A stretch of 47,798 nt of DNA from Gammaproteobacteria bacterium (GCA_003695825.1 RFHK01000026.1:1-47798), one strand, 5' to 3'; counted from the first letter of the stretch, positions 35,430-47,296 are shown. The notes: generated from the letters alone by a model not told the origin. Numbers and translations are program-made.

Positions 35430-35586
35430 TCCCCGTGGCGGGAGCAGTGCCGGCCGCCGCCCCAGCGGCGGTGAGGGTGCAGGTGCGTCCTCGTCGCTTT
35501 CCATGCCCGGGTTGTCGATCGGGGTCTGGGAGGTCTGAAGTCGACGCAGTAGAATCCGCTCCGGGAATTCACAGGGAGGCCGATCC

Positions 35587-35889
35587 ATGCAGGTGACCAT
35601 CGTGCACGTTCACGTCAAGCCCGAACACGTCGAGGATTTCATCGCCGCCACCCGCGAGAACCACCTGGCCTCGGTGCAGGAGCCGGGCAACCTGCGTTTC
35701 GACGTACTGCAACTGGAAGAGGATCCCACCCGCTTCGTGCTCTACGAAGCCTACGCGGACGAGGCTGCCGCCGCGGCGCACAAGGAGACGGCCCACTACC
35801 GGCGCTGGCGCGAGGCCGTGGCCGAGTGGATGGCCGAACCGCGCCAGGGCATCCGCTACCGAGGCCTGTTCCCGGAGTCCGGCGCGTGA
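35587..35889 (+). CDS. Antibiotic biosynthesis monooxygenase (ABM) domain protein
   Basis: A 100-residue dimeric alpha/beta-barrel protein of the ABM superfamily (YgiN quinol monooxygenase, LsrG). It shows VTIVHVHVKPEHVEDFIAATRENHLASVQEPGNLRFDVLQ and FVLYEAYADEAAAAAHKETAHYRRWREAV, both family signatures. The cofactor-free oxygenase or isomerase substrate is unknown. ATG 35587 follows AGGGAGG by seven bases. Its stop overlaps the next start as GTGA, so it is coupled to an Fe-ADH; in LsrG-type operons such pairing suggests breakdown of a small carbonyl or signal molecule, which is inference only. Confidence 0.9.
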   Translation: MQVTIVHVHVKPEHVEDFIAATRENHLASVQEPGNLRFDVLQLEEDPTRFVLYEAYADEAAAAAHKETAHYRRWREAVAEWMAEPRQGIRYRGLFPESGA

Positions 35890-37073
35890 TCCCCGCCTTC
35901 TCCATCGCGCGCCTGCCCCGCATCGCGTACGGGCGCGGGCGGATCGAGGAACTGCCCGCGTACTGCCGCCGTCACGGGCAGCGGCTGTTGTTGCTCACCG
36001 GCCGGGCCTCCTTCGTTGAATCCCCCGGCTGGCCCCGTCTGCAGGAAGGTTTCGCGCGCGAGGGCCTCGAATGGTCGCGTGAAGTGATCGCGGGCGAGCC
36101 TTCGCCGGACGAGGTGGATGCCATCGCGATGAAGTACCGGGACCGGAACATCGACGTGGTGGCGGCCATCGGCGGGGGCAGCGTGCTCGACGCCGGCAAG
36201 GCCGTGGCCGGCCTGCTGCGGGTCCCCCATTCGGTCATGGACTTCCTCGAGGGTGTGGGTCCCGAACTGCCCTATCCGGGACCGGCCACCCCGTTCATTG
36301 CCGTGCCCACGACTGCCGGGACGGGCAGCGAGGCCACCAAGAATGCCGTGCTCAGCCGGCAGGGCCCGGACGGCTTCAAGAAATCCTTCCGGGACGAACG
36401 GCTGGTACCGGAGGTGGCCCTGGTCGACCCCGCCCTGCTCGCCACCTGCCCACCCGAGCAGATCGCGGCCAACGGGATGGACGCCTTCACCCAGCTCCTG
36501 GAGTCCTTTGTCTCGCTGCGCGCCAATCCCCTCACCGATGCGCTCGTGCGCCAGGGCCTGGTCCACGTGCGCGAGGCCCTGCTGCGCTGGTACACCCTGG
36601 GTGCCGCGGCCGAAAACGAACAGGACCGCATGGCGCTGGCCTCGCTGTACTCGGGTATCGCGCTGGCCCAGACCGGGCTGGGCTCGGTGCACGGGCTGGC
36701 CTCGCCGCTGGGGGCCTTCTTCCCCATCCCCCACGGCGTGGTTTGCGGCCGGCTGGTGGCCGAGGCGACACGGGTCAACATCGAGGCCCTGCAGGCCCGT
36801 GAACCCCACCACCCGGCGCTCGGCCGTTATGCCGAGGCCGGCAGGATCCTGGCACGGGACGGGAATCTCGAGGACGCGGAGGCCAGGCGACGGCTGGTCG
36901 CCCTCCTGCACGACTGGACAGCCTCGATGCGGCTGCCACGCCTGTCGGACTACGGGGTGACGCGGGACGACTTTCCCCGCATCGTCGCCAACAGCCGCGG
37001 TTCCAGCATGCGCACCAACCCCATCGTGCTCACCGACGAGGAGATCACCGCCATCCTCGAGGCCTGCCTGTGA
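35886..37073 (+). CDS. Iron-containing alcohol dehydrogenase family protein
   Basis: A 395-residue group III metal-dependent NAD(P) alcohol dehydrogenase. The dinucleotide site GGGSVLDAGKAVAG and PTTAGTGSEATKNAV are clear. Of the four FucO-type iron ligands three are visible (D199 in GMDAFTQ, H269 in VHGLASPLG, H283 in PHG), but the second His is Gln203 and the nearby catalytic-type His is Ser273. This may be a distinct clade with altered metal use. It starts at GTG 35886, overlapping the ABM stop. Substrate is unknown. Confidence 0.92.
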   Translation: MIPAFSIARLPRIAYGRGRIEELPAYCRRHGQRLLLLTGRASFVESPGWPRLQEGFAREGLEWSREVIAGEPSPDEVDAIAMKYRDRNIDVVAAIGGGSVLDAGKAVAGLLRVPHSVMDFLEGVGPELPYPGPATPFIAVPTTAGTGSEATKNAVLSRQGPDGFKKSFRDERLVPEVALVDPALLATCPPEQIAANGMDAFTQLLESFVSLRANPLTDALVRQGLVHVREALLRWYTLGAAAENEQDRMALASLYSGIALAQTGLGSVHGLASPLGAFFPIPHGVVCGRLVAEATRVNIEALQAREPHHPALGRYAEAGRILARDGNLEDAEARRRLVALLHDWTASMRLPRLSDYGVTRDDFPRIVANSRGSSMRTNPIVLTDEEITAILEACL

Positions 37074-37118
37074 TCGGAGAACCAAGGCGGGACGAGCCGC
37101 CCCGGCTTTTGGTGCGGG

Positions 37119-40017
<2,899 letters not shown>

Positions 40018-40038
40018 ATCCCTGCAGGCCGTGACACC

Positions 40039-40067
40039 TTGACCCGCAACGCCGGTGCGACTAGCAT
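40039..40067 (+). promoter_or_regulatory. Peroxiredoxin gene promoter
   Basis: TTGACC (40039-40044) and TAGCAT (40062-40067) are 17 bases apart; predicted start near 40074, inside the palindrome at 40071-40082. Confidence 0.55.
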
Positions 40068-40070
40068 TCG

Positions 40071-40082
40071 TACCAGTTGGTA
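40071..40082. promoter_or_regulatory. Palindromic operator candidate at the peroxiredoxin start site
   Basis: TACCA-GT-TGGTA is a short inverted repeat placed over the predicted transcription start, the position of many TetR-family operators. No regulator gene is adjacent. Confidence 0.4.
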
Positions 40083-40100
40083 TGTTCAAGGAGAGCCATC

Positions 40101-40775
40101 ATGGACCGCCCCACCCTCGCCGAACGCATCCAGGCCCGCCTCGCCGACTTCCTGCCGCAGATTCCCGCCCAGGACCTCGAGGTGATGCAGGAAACCACCC
40201 GCCGCCTCATGGCCCAGGGGCTGGCACAGCAGGCCGTCCAGCCCGGGGACCGGGCCCCCGATTTCACCCTGCCGACGCCCGACGGCCGCCACCTCTCGCT
40301 CACGGACCTGCGCCGTGCCGGCCCGGTGGTGCTCGATTTCTATCGCGGGGCCTGGTGCCCCTATTGCAACCTGGAGCTGCGCGCGCTCGACGAGATCCTT
40401 CCCGAGATCCGCGCGCGCGGCGCGGAACTGGTCGCGATCGCCCCCAACCTCCCTGGCAAGACCGCGGCGTTCCTCCAGGAAAACCCCTTCGGGTTCGATT
40501 TCCTGTGCGACGTCGACAACCGGGTCGCACGGCGTTACGGACTGGTGTTCACGCTGCCGGAGGCGTTGGTCGCGATCTACCGGCGCTTCGGCTTCGACCT
40601 GGAGGCCTTCGACGGCAACGACCGGCACGAACTCCCCATGCCGGCCACCTACGTCGTGGCACCCAACGGCATCGTCTTCGACGGGTTCGTGCACGAGAAC
40701 TACCTGCGCCGCATGGAACCGGCCGCCATCCTCGAGGCGCTCGACCGGCTGGCCGATCGCCCGGACGTGGCCTGA
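40101..40775 (+). CDS. AhpC/TSA-family peroxiredoxin
   Basis: A 224-residue thiol peroxidase-like protein. After a helical N-terminal segment (1-45) comes the thioredoxin fold, with GDRAPDFTLPTPDGRHLSLTDL and the active site FYRGAWCPYCNLELRAL, a CxxC in which the first Cys is the likely peroxidatic residue. It probably reduces hydroperoxides in the cytoplasm. ATG 40101 follows AAGGAG at good distance; an upstream in-frame Met at 40077 precedes the ribosome binding site and is rejected. A palindrome over the promoter start suggests induction by a repressor that senses an oxidant or electrophile. Confidence 0.9.
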   Translation: MDRPTLAERIQARLADFLPQIPAQDLEVMQETTRRLMAQGLAQQAVQPGDRAPDFTLPTPDGRHLSLTDLRRAGPVVLDFYRGAWCPYCNLELRALDEILPEIRARGAELVAIAPNLPGKTAAFLQENPFGFDFLCDVDNRVARRYGLVFTLPEALVAIYRRFGFDLEAFDGNDRHELPMPATYVVAPNGIVFDGFVHENYLRRMEPAAILEALDRLADRPDVA

Positions 40776-40780
40776 ACCTC

Positions 40781-41332
40781 CTACCGGGGCAGGCGGAAGA
40801 AACGCTCCCGGTAGTAGCGCAGCTCGGCGATCGACTCGCGGATGTCCTCCAGGGCCCGGTGGGTGTTCTGCTTGCGGAAACCCGAGAGGAGTTCCGGGGC
40901 CCAGCGCGCGGCCAGCTCCTTGATCGTGCTGACGTCCAGGTTGCGGTAGTGGAACCAGGCCTCCAGCCGCGGCATGCCGCGCGCCAGGAATCGCCGATCC
41001 TGGCAGATGCTGTTGCCGCACATGGGGGAGGTCCGCTCGGGCACGTGGCGGGCAAGGAACGCCAATGTCTCGGCCTCGGCGTCGGCCTCGCTGTAACGGC
41101 TGGACCGCACCCGGTCGATCAGGCCGGAGCGGCCGTGGTGTTCCCGGTTCCAGTCGTCCATCGCCGCCAGCACCGCCTCGGGCTGGTGGATGGCGATGAC
41201 CGGCCCTTCCGCGACGATGTCCAGGTCGCGGGTGGTGACGATGGTGGCGATCTCCAGGATCCGGTCGGTGTCCGGGTCCAGCCCGGTCATCTCGAGGTCG
41301 ATCCAGACCAGGTGGGTGGCATCCTGCGGCAT
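40781..41332 (-). CDS. orn: Oligoribonuclease
   Basis: Orn degrades 2-5 nt RNAs, including pGpG from cyclic-di-GMP turnover. The 183-residue DEDDh exonuclease has [22 protein letters not shown] (first Asp and Glu), [34 protein letters not shown]-type block and [17 protein letters not shown]. Length matches E. coli Orn (181). It is convergent with the peroxiredoxin gene and divergent from the M48 protease operon that ends in rsgA, a conserved neighbourhood in gammaproteobacteria. Confidence 0.97.
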   Translation of the reverse strand: MPQDATHLVWIDLEMTGLDPDTDRILEIATIVTTRDLDIVAEGPVIAIHQPEAVLAAMDDWNREHHGRSGLIDRVRSSRYSEADAEAETLAFLARHVPERTSPMCGNSICQDRRFLARGMPRLEAWFHYRNLDVSTIKELAARWAPELLSGFRKQNTHRALEDIRESIAELRYYRERFFRLPR

Positions 41333-41340
41333 GCGGCTTT

Positions 41341-41365
41341 CCCCGATCTCATGATTTCATCGGGG
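41341..41365. repeat. Inverted repeat upstream of orn
   Basis: CCCCGAT (41341-41347) and ATCGGGG (41359-41365) are perfect arms around an 11-base loop. It starts 9 bases upstream of the orn ATG and its minus-strand arm GGGG may include the ribosome binding site. Confidence 0.45.
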
Positions 41366-41420
41366 TTGCATTCTACCAGCCCGGCTGTACCTTTCCCGAT
41401 GGTTCCGCGAGAATGTCTCC

Positions 41421-42698
41421 ATGACCGAGAACGTCCAGCCCTTCACCCTGGCCTTCCTGGCCCTGCTCGTACTCTCCACCGGGCTGCGGCTCTGGCTCAC
41501 CCTCCGGCAGCTGCGCCACGTGCAGGCCCACGCGGACGCGGTACCCGATCCCTTCCGCACGCGCATCCCGCTGGCGGCCCACCGCAAGGCGGCGGCCTAC
41601 ACCCAGGCCCGCGCCCGCCTGCAACTGGCCGAGACCCTCTGGGAGGCCCTGGTGCTCCTGGGGTGGACGCTCGGCGGCGGCATCGACCTGCTCGACGGCT
41701 TCTGGCGCGGTTTCGCCTGGGGCCCGGTGGCGACCGGGACGGCGGTCCTGCTCAGTGCCTTCGTCCTCTCGGCGCTTCTCGAACTGCCGTTCTCCGTCTA
41801 CCACACCTTCGTCGTCGAGGCCCGCTTCGGCTTCAACCGCACCACGCCCGCCACCTTCGTCACGGACCTCCTCAAGCAGGGGGTGCTGCTGGTGGTCCTG
41901 GGCGGGCCGCTGGTCGCCCTGGTGCTCTGGCTCATGGACCGGGCCGGCGCACTCTGGTGGTTCGACGTCTGGGTGGTGTGGATGGGCTTCACCCTGCTCA
42001 TGCTCTGGGCCTGGCCCACCCTCATCGCCCCGCTCTTCAACCGCTTCACCCCGCTCGAGGACGAGGCGCTGAAGTCGCGCATCGAGCGCCTGCTGGCGCG
42101 GACGGGCTTCCACAGCCGCGGGATCTTCGTGATGGACGGTTCCCGGCGCAGCGGCCATGGCAATGCCTACTTCACCGGCTTCGGACGCAGCAAGCGCATC
42201 GTCTTCTTCGACACCCTGCTCGAGACCCTCACGCCCGACGAGATCGAGGCGGTCCTGGCCCACGAGCTGGGCCATTTCCGGCGCCGGCACGTGCAGAAAC
42301 AGCTGGCGGTCCTGGCGCTGCTGAGCTTCGCCGGGCTCCGGCTGCTGGGCTGGCTGATGACCCAACCCGACTTCTTCACGACCCTGGGCGTCCACCACCC
42401 CTCGACCTACGCCGGGCTGCTGCTCTTCCTGTTCGTCATGCCCTTGCTCGGCACCTTCCTGCAGCCGGTGCTCAACGCCTTCTCACGCCGCCACGAGTTC
42501 GAGGCCGACGATTTCGCCGCGCGCCAGACCCATCCGCGCCGGCTGATCGACGCCCTGGTCAAGCTCTACCGGGACAACGCCAGCACCCTGACGCCGGATC
42601 CCCTGTACTCGGCCTTTCACGATTCCCACCCCCCGGCACCGGTGCGGATCGCACACCTCGAGCAACAGGTCCACCCACTCCAGGAGGCAAGCCCATGA
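41421..42698 (+). CDS. M48 family membrane metalloprotease (Ste24-like)
   Basis: A 425-residue inner-membrane zinc protease related to CAAX prenyl protease Ste24. It has several hydrophobic helices (about 8-28, 73-92, 103-122, 153-172, 180-205, 293-312, 330-350), the catalytic HELGH (281-285) and the third zinc ligand in EFEADDFA (E361). In bacteria it is a membrane quality-control protease candidate; prenylated substrates are not expected. It is the first gene of an operon with cytochrome c (ATGA overlap), phhB and rsgA. TTGCAT-N16-TACCTT upstream (41366-41393) is a weak promoter candidate. Confidence 0.93.
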   Translation: MTENVQPFTLAFLALLVLSTGLRLWLTLRQLRHVQAHADAVPDPFRTRIPLAAHRKAAAYTQARARLQLAETLWEALVLLGWTLGGGIDLLDGFWRGFAWGPVATGTAVLLSAFVLSALLELPFSVYHTFVVEARFGFNRTTPATFVTDLLKQGVLLVVLGGPLVALVLWLMDRAGALWWFDVWVVWMGFTLLMLWAWPTLIAPLFNRFTPLEDEALKSRIERLLARTGFHSRGIFVMDGSRRSGHGNAYFTGFGRSKRIVFFDTLLETLTPDEIEAVLAHELGHFRRRHVQKQLAVLALLSFAGLRLLGWLMTQPDFFTTLGVHHPSTYAGLLLFLFVMPLLGTFLQPVLNAFSRRHEFEADDFAARQTHPRRLIDALVKLYRDNASTLTPDPLYSAFHDSHPPAPVRIAHLEQQVHPLQEASP

Positions 42699-42985
42699 TC
42701 CGCCGACTCGCACTCCCTGCATTCCTTCTGGCCGCCCTGCCGGGTTCGGCTGTGGCGGCGCAGGCCACGGATACCGGACGGCGACTGCACGACCAGTACT
42801 GTTTCCGATGCCACGACACCTCGGTCTACACCCGGAAGCACCGGCGCGTGCACGATCGCGCGGGACTGAAGAAACAGGTCCGTCGCTGCGAGCTGAGCCT
42901 GGGCCTGCGCTGGTTCGACGACGAGATCGACAGTGTGGTCGACTACCTCGACCGCCACTACTACCACTTCGGGAAGGGGAAATAG
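42695..42985 (+). CDS. Small periplasmic c-type cytochrome
   Basis: A 96-residue protein with a signal peptide (MIRRLALPAFLLAALPGSAVAAQ) and one haem site CFRCH, followed by about 55 residues ending YLDRHYYHFGKGK. No Met occurs after residue 1, so the usual Met sixth ligand of class I cytochrome c is missing; His residues (KHRRVH) or a vacant site must serve. A further Cys (VRRCEL) is present. It starts at ATG 42695 overlapping the protease stop, with AGGAGG upstream. Partner and redox role are unknown. Confidence 0.9.
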   Translation: MIRRLALPAFLLAALPGSAVAAQATDTGRRLHDQYCFRCHDTSVYTRKHRRVHDRAGLKKQVRRCELSLGLRWFDDEIDSVVDYLDRHYYHFGKGK

Positions 42986-42987
42986 CC

Positions 42988-43332
42988 ATGGAGACCCAGC
43001 CGTTGCATGCGCGCCACTGTCACCGGCCGCAGAAAGGCACCCCACCCCTCGCACCGGAGGAGGCCCGCCGCCTGCGCGAACAGTTGCACCCGGACTGGCG
43101 GATCGAGGGAGACACCCTGGTGCGCACCTGCCGCTTCGGCAACTACTACGAGACGATCGCCTTCGTGAACGCCCTGGCATGGATCGCCCACCGCGAGGAT
43201 CATCACCCGGACCTCCAGGTGGGCTACAACCGGGTGGAGATCCGCTACACGACCCACGCCCTGGGCGGACTCTCCGAGAACGATTTCATCTGTGCCGCCC
43301 GCATCGACCGCCTGCTGGAGGCCGATGACTGA
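42988..43332 (+). CDS. phhB: Pterin-4a-carbinolamine dehydratase
   Basis: PhhB dehydrates 4a-hydroxytetrahydrobiopterin, the by-product of aromatic amino acid hydroxylases. The 114-residue protein contains the family block FVNALAWIAHREDHHPDLQVGYNRVEIRYTTHALGGLSENDF, with catalytic His residues in HHPD and the H of THALGG. The N-terminal half (LPPLAPEE-type, DWRIEGDTLVRTCRF) fits. It starts two bases after the cytochrome stop. No phenylalanine hydroxylase gene is nearby; the gene may have another pterin role (for example molybdopterin), as proposed for orphan members. Confidence 0.95.
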   Translation: METQPLHARHCHRPQKGTPPLAPEEARRLREQLHPDWRIEGDTLVRTCRFGNYYETIAFVNALAWIAHREDHHPDLQVGYNRVEIRYTTHALGGLSENDFICAARIDRLLEADD

Positions 43333-44239
43333 ACCCCGCCTCGGCCGGGTGGTGCAGCACCACGGGCAGCACGCCGTGCTGGAACAGGATCCGGGCACCT
43401 TCGTGCGCTGCACCCGGCGCAGGAAGAGCGACCGGGTGGTGTGCGGCGACTGGGTCCGCTGGACCCCGACCGGCGCCGGGGAAGGCGTCATCGTCGAGCG
43501 CCTCCCCCGCCGCAACCTCCTCGAACGCCCCGACGCCCAGGGCCGCCCCCGCGCCGTGGCCGCCAACGTGGACCGGCTCTTCCTGGTGCTCGCACCCCGT
43601 CCCGAATGGCACCCGGGGCTGGTGGACCGCTACCTGGTCGCGGCCGAACACGCCGCCATGGCACCGGTCCTGGTGCTCAACAAGATCGACCTGCTCGATG
43701 CGGACGGGCGCGCGGCCCAGCTCGAACGGCTCGCCCCCTGGAAGGCCGCCGGCTACCCGGTCGTGGCGGTCAGCGCCCACCGGCCGGAGACCCTGGCGCC
43801 GCTGCAGGAGGCGGCCCGCGGTCACACCTCGATCCTGGTCGGCCAGTCCGGCGTGGGCAAGTCCTCCCTCGTCAACGCGCTCGTCCCCGACCTCGAGGTC
43901 CGCACCGGGGCCATCTCCGCGGCCAGTGGGCTGGGTCGACATACCACCACCGAGACCACGCTCTACCACCTGCCCGGGGGCGGAGACCTCATCGATTCGC
44001 CCGGCGTCCGCGACTTCCGGCCCTGGCACCTCGACGAGAAGGCCCTCGACCAGGCCTACCCGGAGTTCCGCCCCTGGCTCGGGCACTGCCGTTTCAACGA
44101 CTGCCGCCACCTCGACGAGCCCGGCTGTGCCGTGCGGGCGGCCGCCGAGTCGGGGCGCATCGACCCGGGCCGCTACGCGCGGTACCGGCAACTCTACGAA
44201 CAGCTCCGGGATATGCGTCGGCGCCAGCAGGGTTTCTGA
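43325..44239 (+). CDS. rsgA: Small ribosomal subunit biogenesis GTPase RsgA
   Basis: RsgA is the circularly permuted GTPase that matures the 30S subunit. The 304-residue protein has an N-terminal OB fold (about 1-75), then G4 NKID (119-122) ahead of G1 GQSGVGKS (173-180), G2 in GRHTTTETT and G3 DSPGVRDF, the diagnostic permuted order, and a C-terminal zinc motif (HCRFNDCRHLDEPGC). ATG 43325 overlaps the phhB stop by eight bases, supporting coupling. It ends the protease-cytochrome-phhB-rsgA operon. Confidence 0.96.
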   Translation: MTEPRLGRVVQHHGQHAVLEQDPGTFVRCTRRRKSDRVVCGDWVRWTPTGAGEGVIVERLPRRNLLERPDAQGRPRAVAANVDRLFLVLAPRPEWHPGLVDRYLVAAEHAAMAPVLVLNKIDLLDADGRAAQLERLAPWKAAGYPVVAVSAHRPETLAPLQEAARGHTSILVGQSGVGKSSLVNALVPDLEVRTGAISAASGLGRHTTTETTLYHLPGGGDLIDSPGVRDFRPWHLDEKALDQAYPEFRPWLGHCRFNDCRHLDEPGCAVRAAAESGRIDPGRYARYRQLYEQLRDMRRRQQGF

Positions 44240-44276
44240 TCGCCGGACCAGGACCGGCCGGGAGGGTCCCCAGGGG

Positions 44277-44600
44277 TCAGACGTAGAGATCCACCGCCGG
44301 GGCACGGGTGGCCGCCCCGCTGCCGGCGGCATGCACGGCGCGGTAGGCGGCCTCCATGCGGCGTCCCTCCAGGGTCTCGCGGACCACGGGCCCCGCCCGC
44401 AGGCGCAAGGCCTCCCAGGTCGAGAAGAAACGCCCCTGCCCGTGGCGTTCCAGGACCTCGCCCTCGATGACGTGCTCCTGCACGGGGCTTCCCGGGGCCT
44501 TCGGCACGGACAGCACCTCGCCGGCATAGGCCTGCGCCCGGGGCTCGGCGATCGACCTGGGGGAATACGCGATCGGCATGCCCAGCCGCCCTACCTCCAT
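44277..44600 (-). CDS. Hypothetical protein downstream of recR
   Basis: Not recognised. The chosen start, ATG 44600 (MEVGRLGMPIAYSPRSIAEPRAQAYAGE), follows a strong GGGGGAGGT by ten bases and gives 107 residues; ATG 44630 or 44579 are alternatives. The sequence is hydrophilic, lacks membrane segments, has a region VQEHVIEGEVLERHGQGRFFSTWEAL and ends AVDLYV. Third-position GC is as high as in neighbours. It lies 75 bases after recR on the same strand and may be cotranscribed; it converges with rsgA. Confidence 0.6.
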   Translation of the reverse strand: MEVGRLGMPIAYSPRSIAEPRAQAYAGEVLSVPKAPGSPVQEHVIEGEVLERHGQGRFFSTWEALRLRAGPVVRETLEGRRMEAAYRAVHAAGSGAATRAPAVDLYV

Positions 44601-44675
44601 GGCCGGATGCACCTCCCCCACGGCGGGCATGCAAATGCAATGGCTTGGTTGGGCATCGTTGCCTGAAATGGATCC

Positions 44676-45275
44676 CTATCGCACCGGCTTCCGATCCGCG
44701 AAGGCGTGGGAGAGGGTGCTCGAGTCGACGTACTCGAGTTCTCCGCCCACCGGTACACCGTGGGCGATGCGGGTGGCCCGGACGCCCGCCTCCTCGCACA
44801 GCTGCGCGATGAAATGGGCCGTGGCCTCTCCCTCCACGGTCGGATTGGTCGCCAGAATCACCTCCCGCACCTCCCCCCTGGCCAGGCGCTCCTGCAGGCG
44901 GTCGAGCCCGAGGGCCTCCGGGCCGATCCCGTCGAGCGGGGAGAGGTGCCCCATCAACACGAAGTATAGACCATCGTAGGTCCCTGTCTGCTCGACGGCC
45001 TCCACGTCGGCGGGAGATTCCACCACGCACAGCAGGCCGCGGTCGCGCTGGTCCCCGGCGCACAGCCGACAGCGCTCCTGCGCGGTGAAGTTGCGGCATT
45101 CGGTGCACTGGCGAAGCGAACGCATCGCCGCCTCCAGCGCACCCGCGAGCCGCAGGCCGGCGTCGCGATCCCGCTCCAGCAGGTGGTAGGCCATGCGCCG
45201 GGCGGTACGCGGTCCCACACCCGGCAGGACCTGGAATGCCTCGACGAGTTCTTCGAGCAGGGCGTCGGCGGTCAT
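44676..45275 (-). CDS. recR: Recombination mediator RecR
   Basis: RecR with RecO loads RecA on gapped DNA. The 199-residue protein has a helix-hairpin-helix start ([20 protein letters not shown]), a four-Cys zinc finger ([16 protein letters not shown]), a Toprim domain ([29 protein letters not shown]) and a Walker-B-like C-terminal part. Size equals the family. It follows ybaB by 46 bases in the dnaX-ybaB-recR operon. It would support RecA loading that in turn drives the LexA switch at 31428. Confidence 0.97.
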   Translation of the reverse strand: MTADALLEELVEAFQVLPGVGPRTARRMAYHLLERDRDAGLRLAGALEAAMRSLRQCTECRNFTAQERCRLCAGDQRDRGLLCVVESPADVEAVEQTGTYDGLYFVLMGHLSPLDGIGPEALGLDRLQERLARGEVREVILATNPTVEGEATAHFIAQLCEEAGVRATRIAHGVPVGGELEYVDSSTLSHAFADRKPVR

Positions 45276-45321
45276 GGCCCCGGCCCGTCGTCTCCTGGCA
45301 GCATGGGAACGAAACCCGGGC

Positions 45322-45645
45322 TCAGAAGGGCAGGTTGAATCCGGGCGGCAGGTTGAGCCCGGCGGTGACCTTGGCCATGTGCTCCTGGGCCTGCTGCTCG
45401 GCCTTGCGCAGGGCGTCGTTGAAGGCCGCGGCGACCAGGTCCTCGAGCATTTCCTTGTCGTCTCCGATCAGGCTGTCGTCGATGTTCACCCGCCGTACCT
45501 CGTGACGCCCGGTCATGACCACCGAGACCATGCCGCCGCCGGCCTCGCCGGTCACCTCCAGGCTGGCGAGCGCCTCCTGGGCCTTCTGCAGGTTGGCCTG
45601 CATCTGCTGGGCCTGTTTCATCAGGTTGCCCAAACCACCTTTCAT
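45322..45645 (-). CDS. ybaB: YbaB/EbfC nucleoid-associated protein
   Basis: A 107-residue DNA-binding dimer that coats the nucleoid. It shows the family pattern [59 protein letters not shown] and the acidic [21 protein letters not shown] helix, ending in a short Gly/Pro tail ([12 protein letters not shown]). I use ATG 45645 ([11 protein letters not shown]), the family start, rather than an upstream Met that lies within dnaX. It lies 19 bases after dnaX and ahead of recR. Confidence 0.96.
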   Translation of the reverse strand: MKGGLGNLMKQAQQMQANLQKAQEALASLEVTGEAGGGMVSVVMTGRHEVRRVNIDDSLIGDDKEMLEDLVAAAFNDALRKAEQQAQEHMAKVTAGLNLPPGFNLPF

Positions 45646-45664
45646 GCCTGCACCCTCCTCGTCG

Positions 45665-47260
45665 TCAATCCAGTGGCTGGATGCTGGATTCTTCGAGCTC
45701 TGCATCAAACATGGTTTTCATCATGTTGATATTCGGATCCTTTTCGATCGCTTCCCTGGCCTGTTGCCGGCGCCGGGCCGCGGCCTCGCGACGCTGTTTC
45801 GCCGGGGTGTCGACCACCTCGCCCACCTCGATGACCAGCTGCGTCCGTGTGCCCAGGCAGGCCTGGAGGGCCTGCTGCAAGCGGGACTCCAACAGGGGAG
45901 TGTGGAGCTGGGCATAGGCACCGTCGAGCCGCAGGCACACCCGTTCGGGGGCCAGGGCCTCCAGGGTGCAATGCTCGGCCAGCTGCCGCACCATGCCCCG
46001 CAGCCCCATCCGCTCGATGAGCGTCGCCCAGTCGGCTGGCGGCACCCCGGCCTCCCCCCCGGCCGCCGGGGAGCCCGGTGCCGCCTGCACGGTGGGACGG
46101 GCCGGCGCTTGCTCCCGGGGCGCAGTTGACGGCGCCTGGCCGACCCCATCCCTTGGGTTGGCTTCCCCCGGGGACAAGGGGCGGAAGGCCAGCATGCGCA
46201 GCAGGATCATCTCCAGGCCGCCGCGGGGGTCCGGTGCGAGCGGCAGGTCACGGCGCCCCATCAAGCCGATCTGGTACCAGAGCTGCACATCCTCGGGGGC
46301 CAGGCGCCCGGCCAGCGCCTCGATCCGGGCCCGGGCCTCCGGGTCCTCGACCAGGTCCACCTGCCCCACCGCCTGGAAGACGGCAATGCGCTGCAGCAGG
46401 GTAAGCAACTGGGCGAGCACGTCCCCGAAATCCACGGCCTGGGATGCGAGCGCCTCCACCACGTCCAGCAGCGTGGCGGCATCGTTGTCGGCCAGCGCCT
46501 CGAGCAGCGCATGGATCCGGCCGCGGTCCACCGTACCCAGCATGGCCCGCACCTCCTCCGCGCGCAGCCGCCCGTCCCCGAAGGCGATGGCCTGGTCGAG
46601 CAGGCTCAACGCGTCGCGCATACTGCCCTGGGCTGCCTCGGCGATGGCCTGCACGGCCTCGGGCTCGGCCGGCACCCCCTCCGCTTCCAGGATCCGCACC
46701 AGGTGATCGCGAATCTGTCCCTGCGGCAGGTGACGCAGGTTGAACTGCAGGCAGCGCGAGAGCACGGTCACGGGGAGTTTCTGGGGCTCGGTGGTGGCGA
46801 GCAGGAACTTCACGTGCGGGGGCGGTTCCTCCAGCGTCTTGAGCAATGCATTGAAGCTGGAGCGGGAGAACATGTGCACCTCGTCGATGAGGTAGACCTT
46901 GTAGCGCCCCCGGGTGGGTGCATATTGCACGTTCTCCAGCAGCTCGCGCGTGTCGTCCACACCGGTCCGGGAGGCGGCGTCCACCTCGATCAGGTCGACG
47001 AAGCGCCCGGCGTCGATCTCGGTGCAGGCACTGCACTCGCCGCAGGGTTCGGCCGTCACCCCCTGCTCGCAGTTGAGCGACTTGGCGAAGATGCGGGCGA
47101 GCGTCGTCTTGCCCACGCCCCGGGTGCCGGTGAAGAGGTAGGCGTGATGCAAGCGCCCCTGTTCCAGCGCATTGACCAGTGCACGCAGCACGTGCTCCTG
47201 GCCGACCATCTCGCGGAAGTTGCGGGGGCGCCACTTGCGGGCGAGGACCTGGTAGCTCAT
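45665..47260 (-). CDS. dnaX: DNA polymerase III subunit gamma/tau
   Basis: DnaX is the clamp-loader ATPase and, as tau, links the polymerases. The 531-residue protein has [24 protein letters not shown], Walker [10 protein letters not shown], zinc Cys set ([16 protein letters not shown]), Walker [10 protein letters not shown] and sensor [10 protein letters not shown]. The C-terminal part after about 370 is Ala/Pro/Gly-rich and then has a compact domain; it is shorter than E. coli tau (643). I see no strong A-rich frameshift site, so separate gamma synthesis is not supported. ATG 47260 lies just past the 4.5S RNA gene. Confidence 0.96.
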   Translation of the reverse strand: MSYQVLARKWRPRNFREMVGQEHVLRALVNALEQGRLHHAYLFTGTRGVGKTTLARIFAKSLNCEQGVTAEPCGECSACTEIDAGRFVDLIEVDAASRTGVDDTRELLENVQYAPTRGRYKVYLIDEVHMFSRSSFNALLKTLEEPPPHVKFLLATTEPQKLPVTVLSRCLQFNLRHLPQGQIRDHLVRILEAEGVPAEPEAVQAIAEAAQGSMRDALSLLDQAIAFGDGRLRAEEVRAMLGTVDRGRIHALLEALADNDAATLLDVVEALASQAVDFGDVLAQLLTLLQRIAVFQAVGQVDLVEDPEARARIEALAGRLAPEDVQLWYQIGLMGRRDLPLAPDPRGGLEMILLRMLAFRPLSPGEANPRDGVGQAPSTAPREQAPARPTVQAAPGSPAAGGEAGVPPADWATLIERMGLRGMVRQLAEHCTLEALAPERVCLRLDGAYAQLHTPLLESRLQQALQACLGTRTQLVIEVGEVVDTPAKQRREAAARRRQQAREAIEKDPNINMMKTMFDAELEESSIQPLD

Positions 47261-47296
47261 CGAAGGCTGGATACGACCTCGGGCCGGGAAACGGGA

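Noticed and set aside
37078-37112. Bidirectional terminator between Fe-ADH and iscR
   Set aside because: Only a weak GGCGG/CCGCC pairing with an imperfect stem and a short TTTT is visible; not strong enough to list.
45665-46100. Programmed frameshift producing DnaX gamma
   Set aside because: No A-AAA-AAG type slippery run with a stem-loop was found in the relevant part of the gene.
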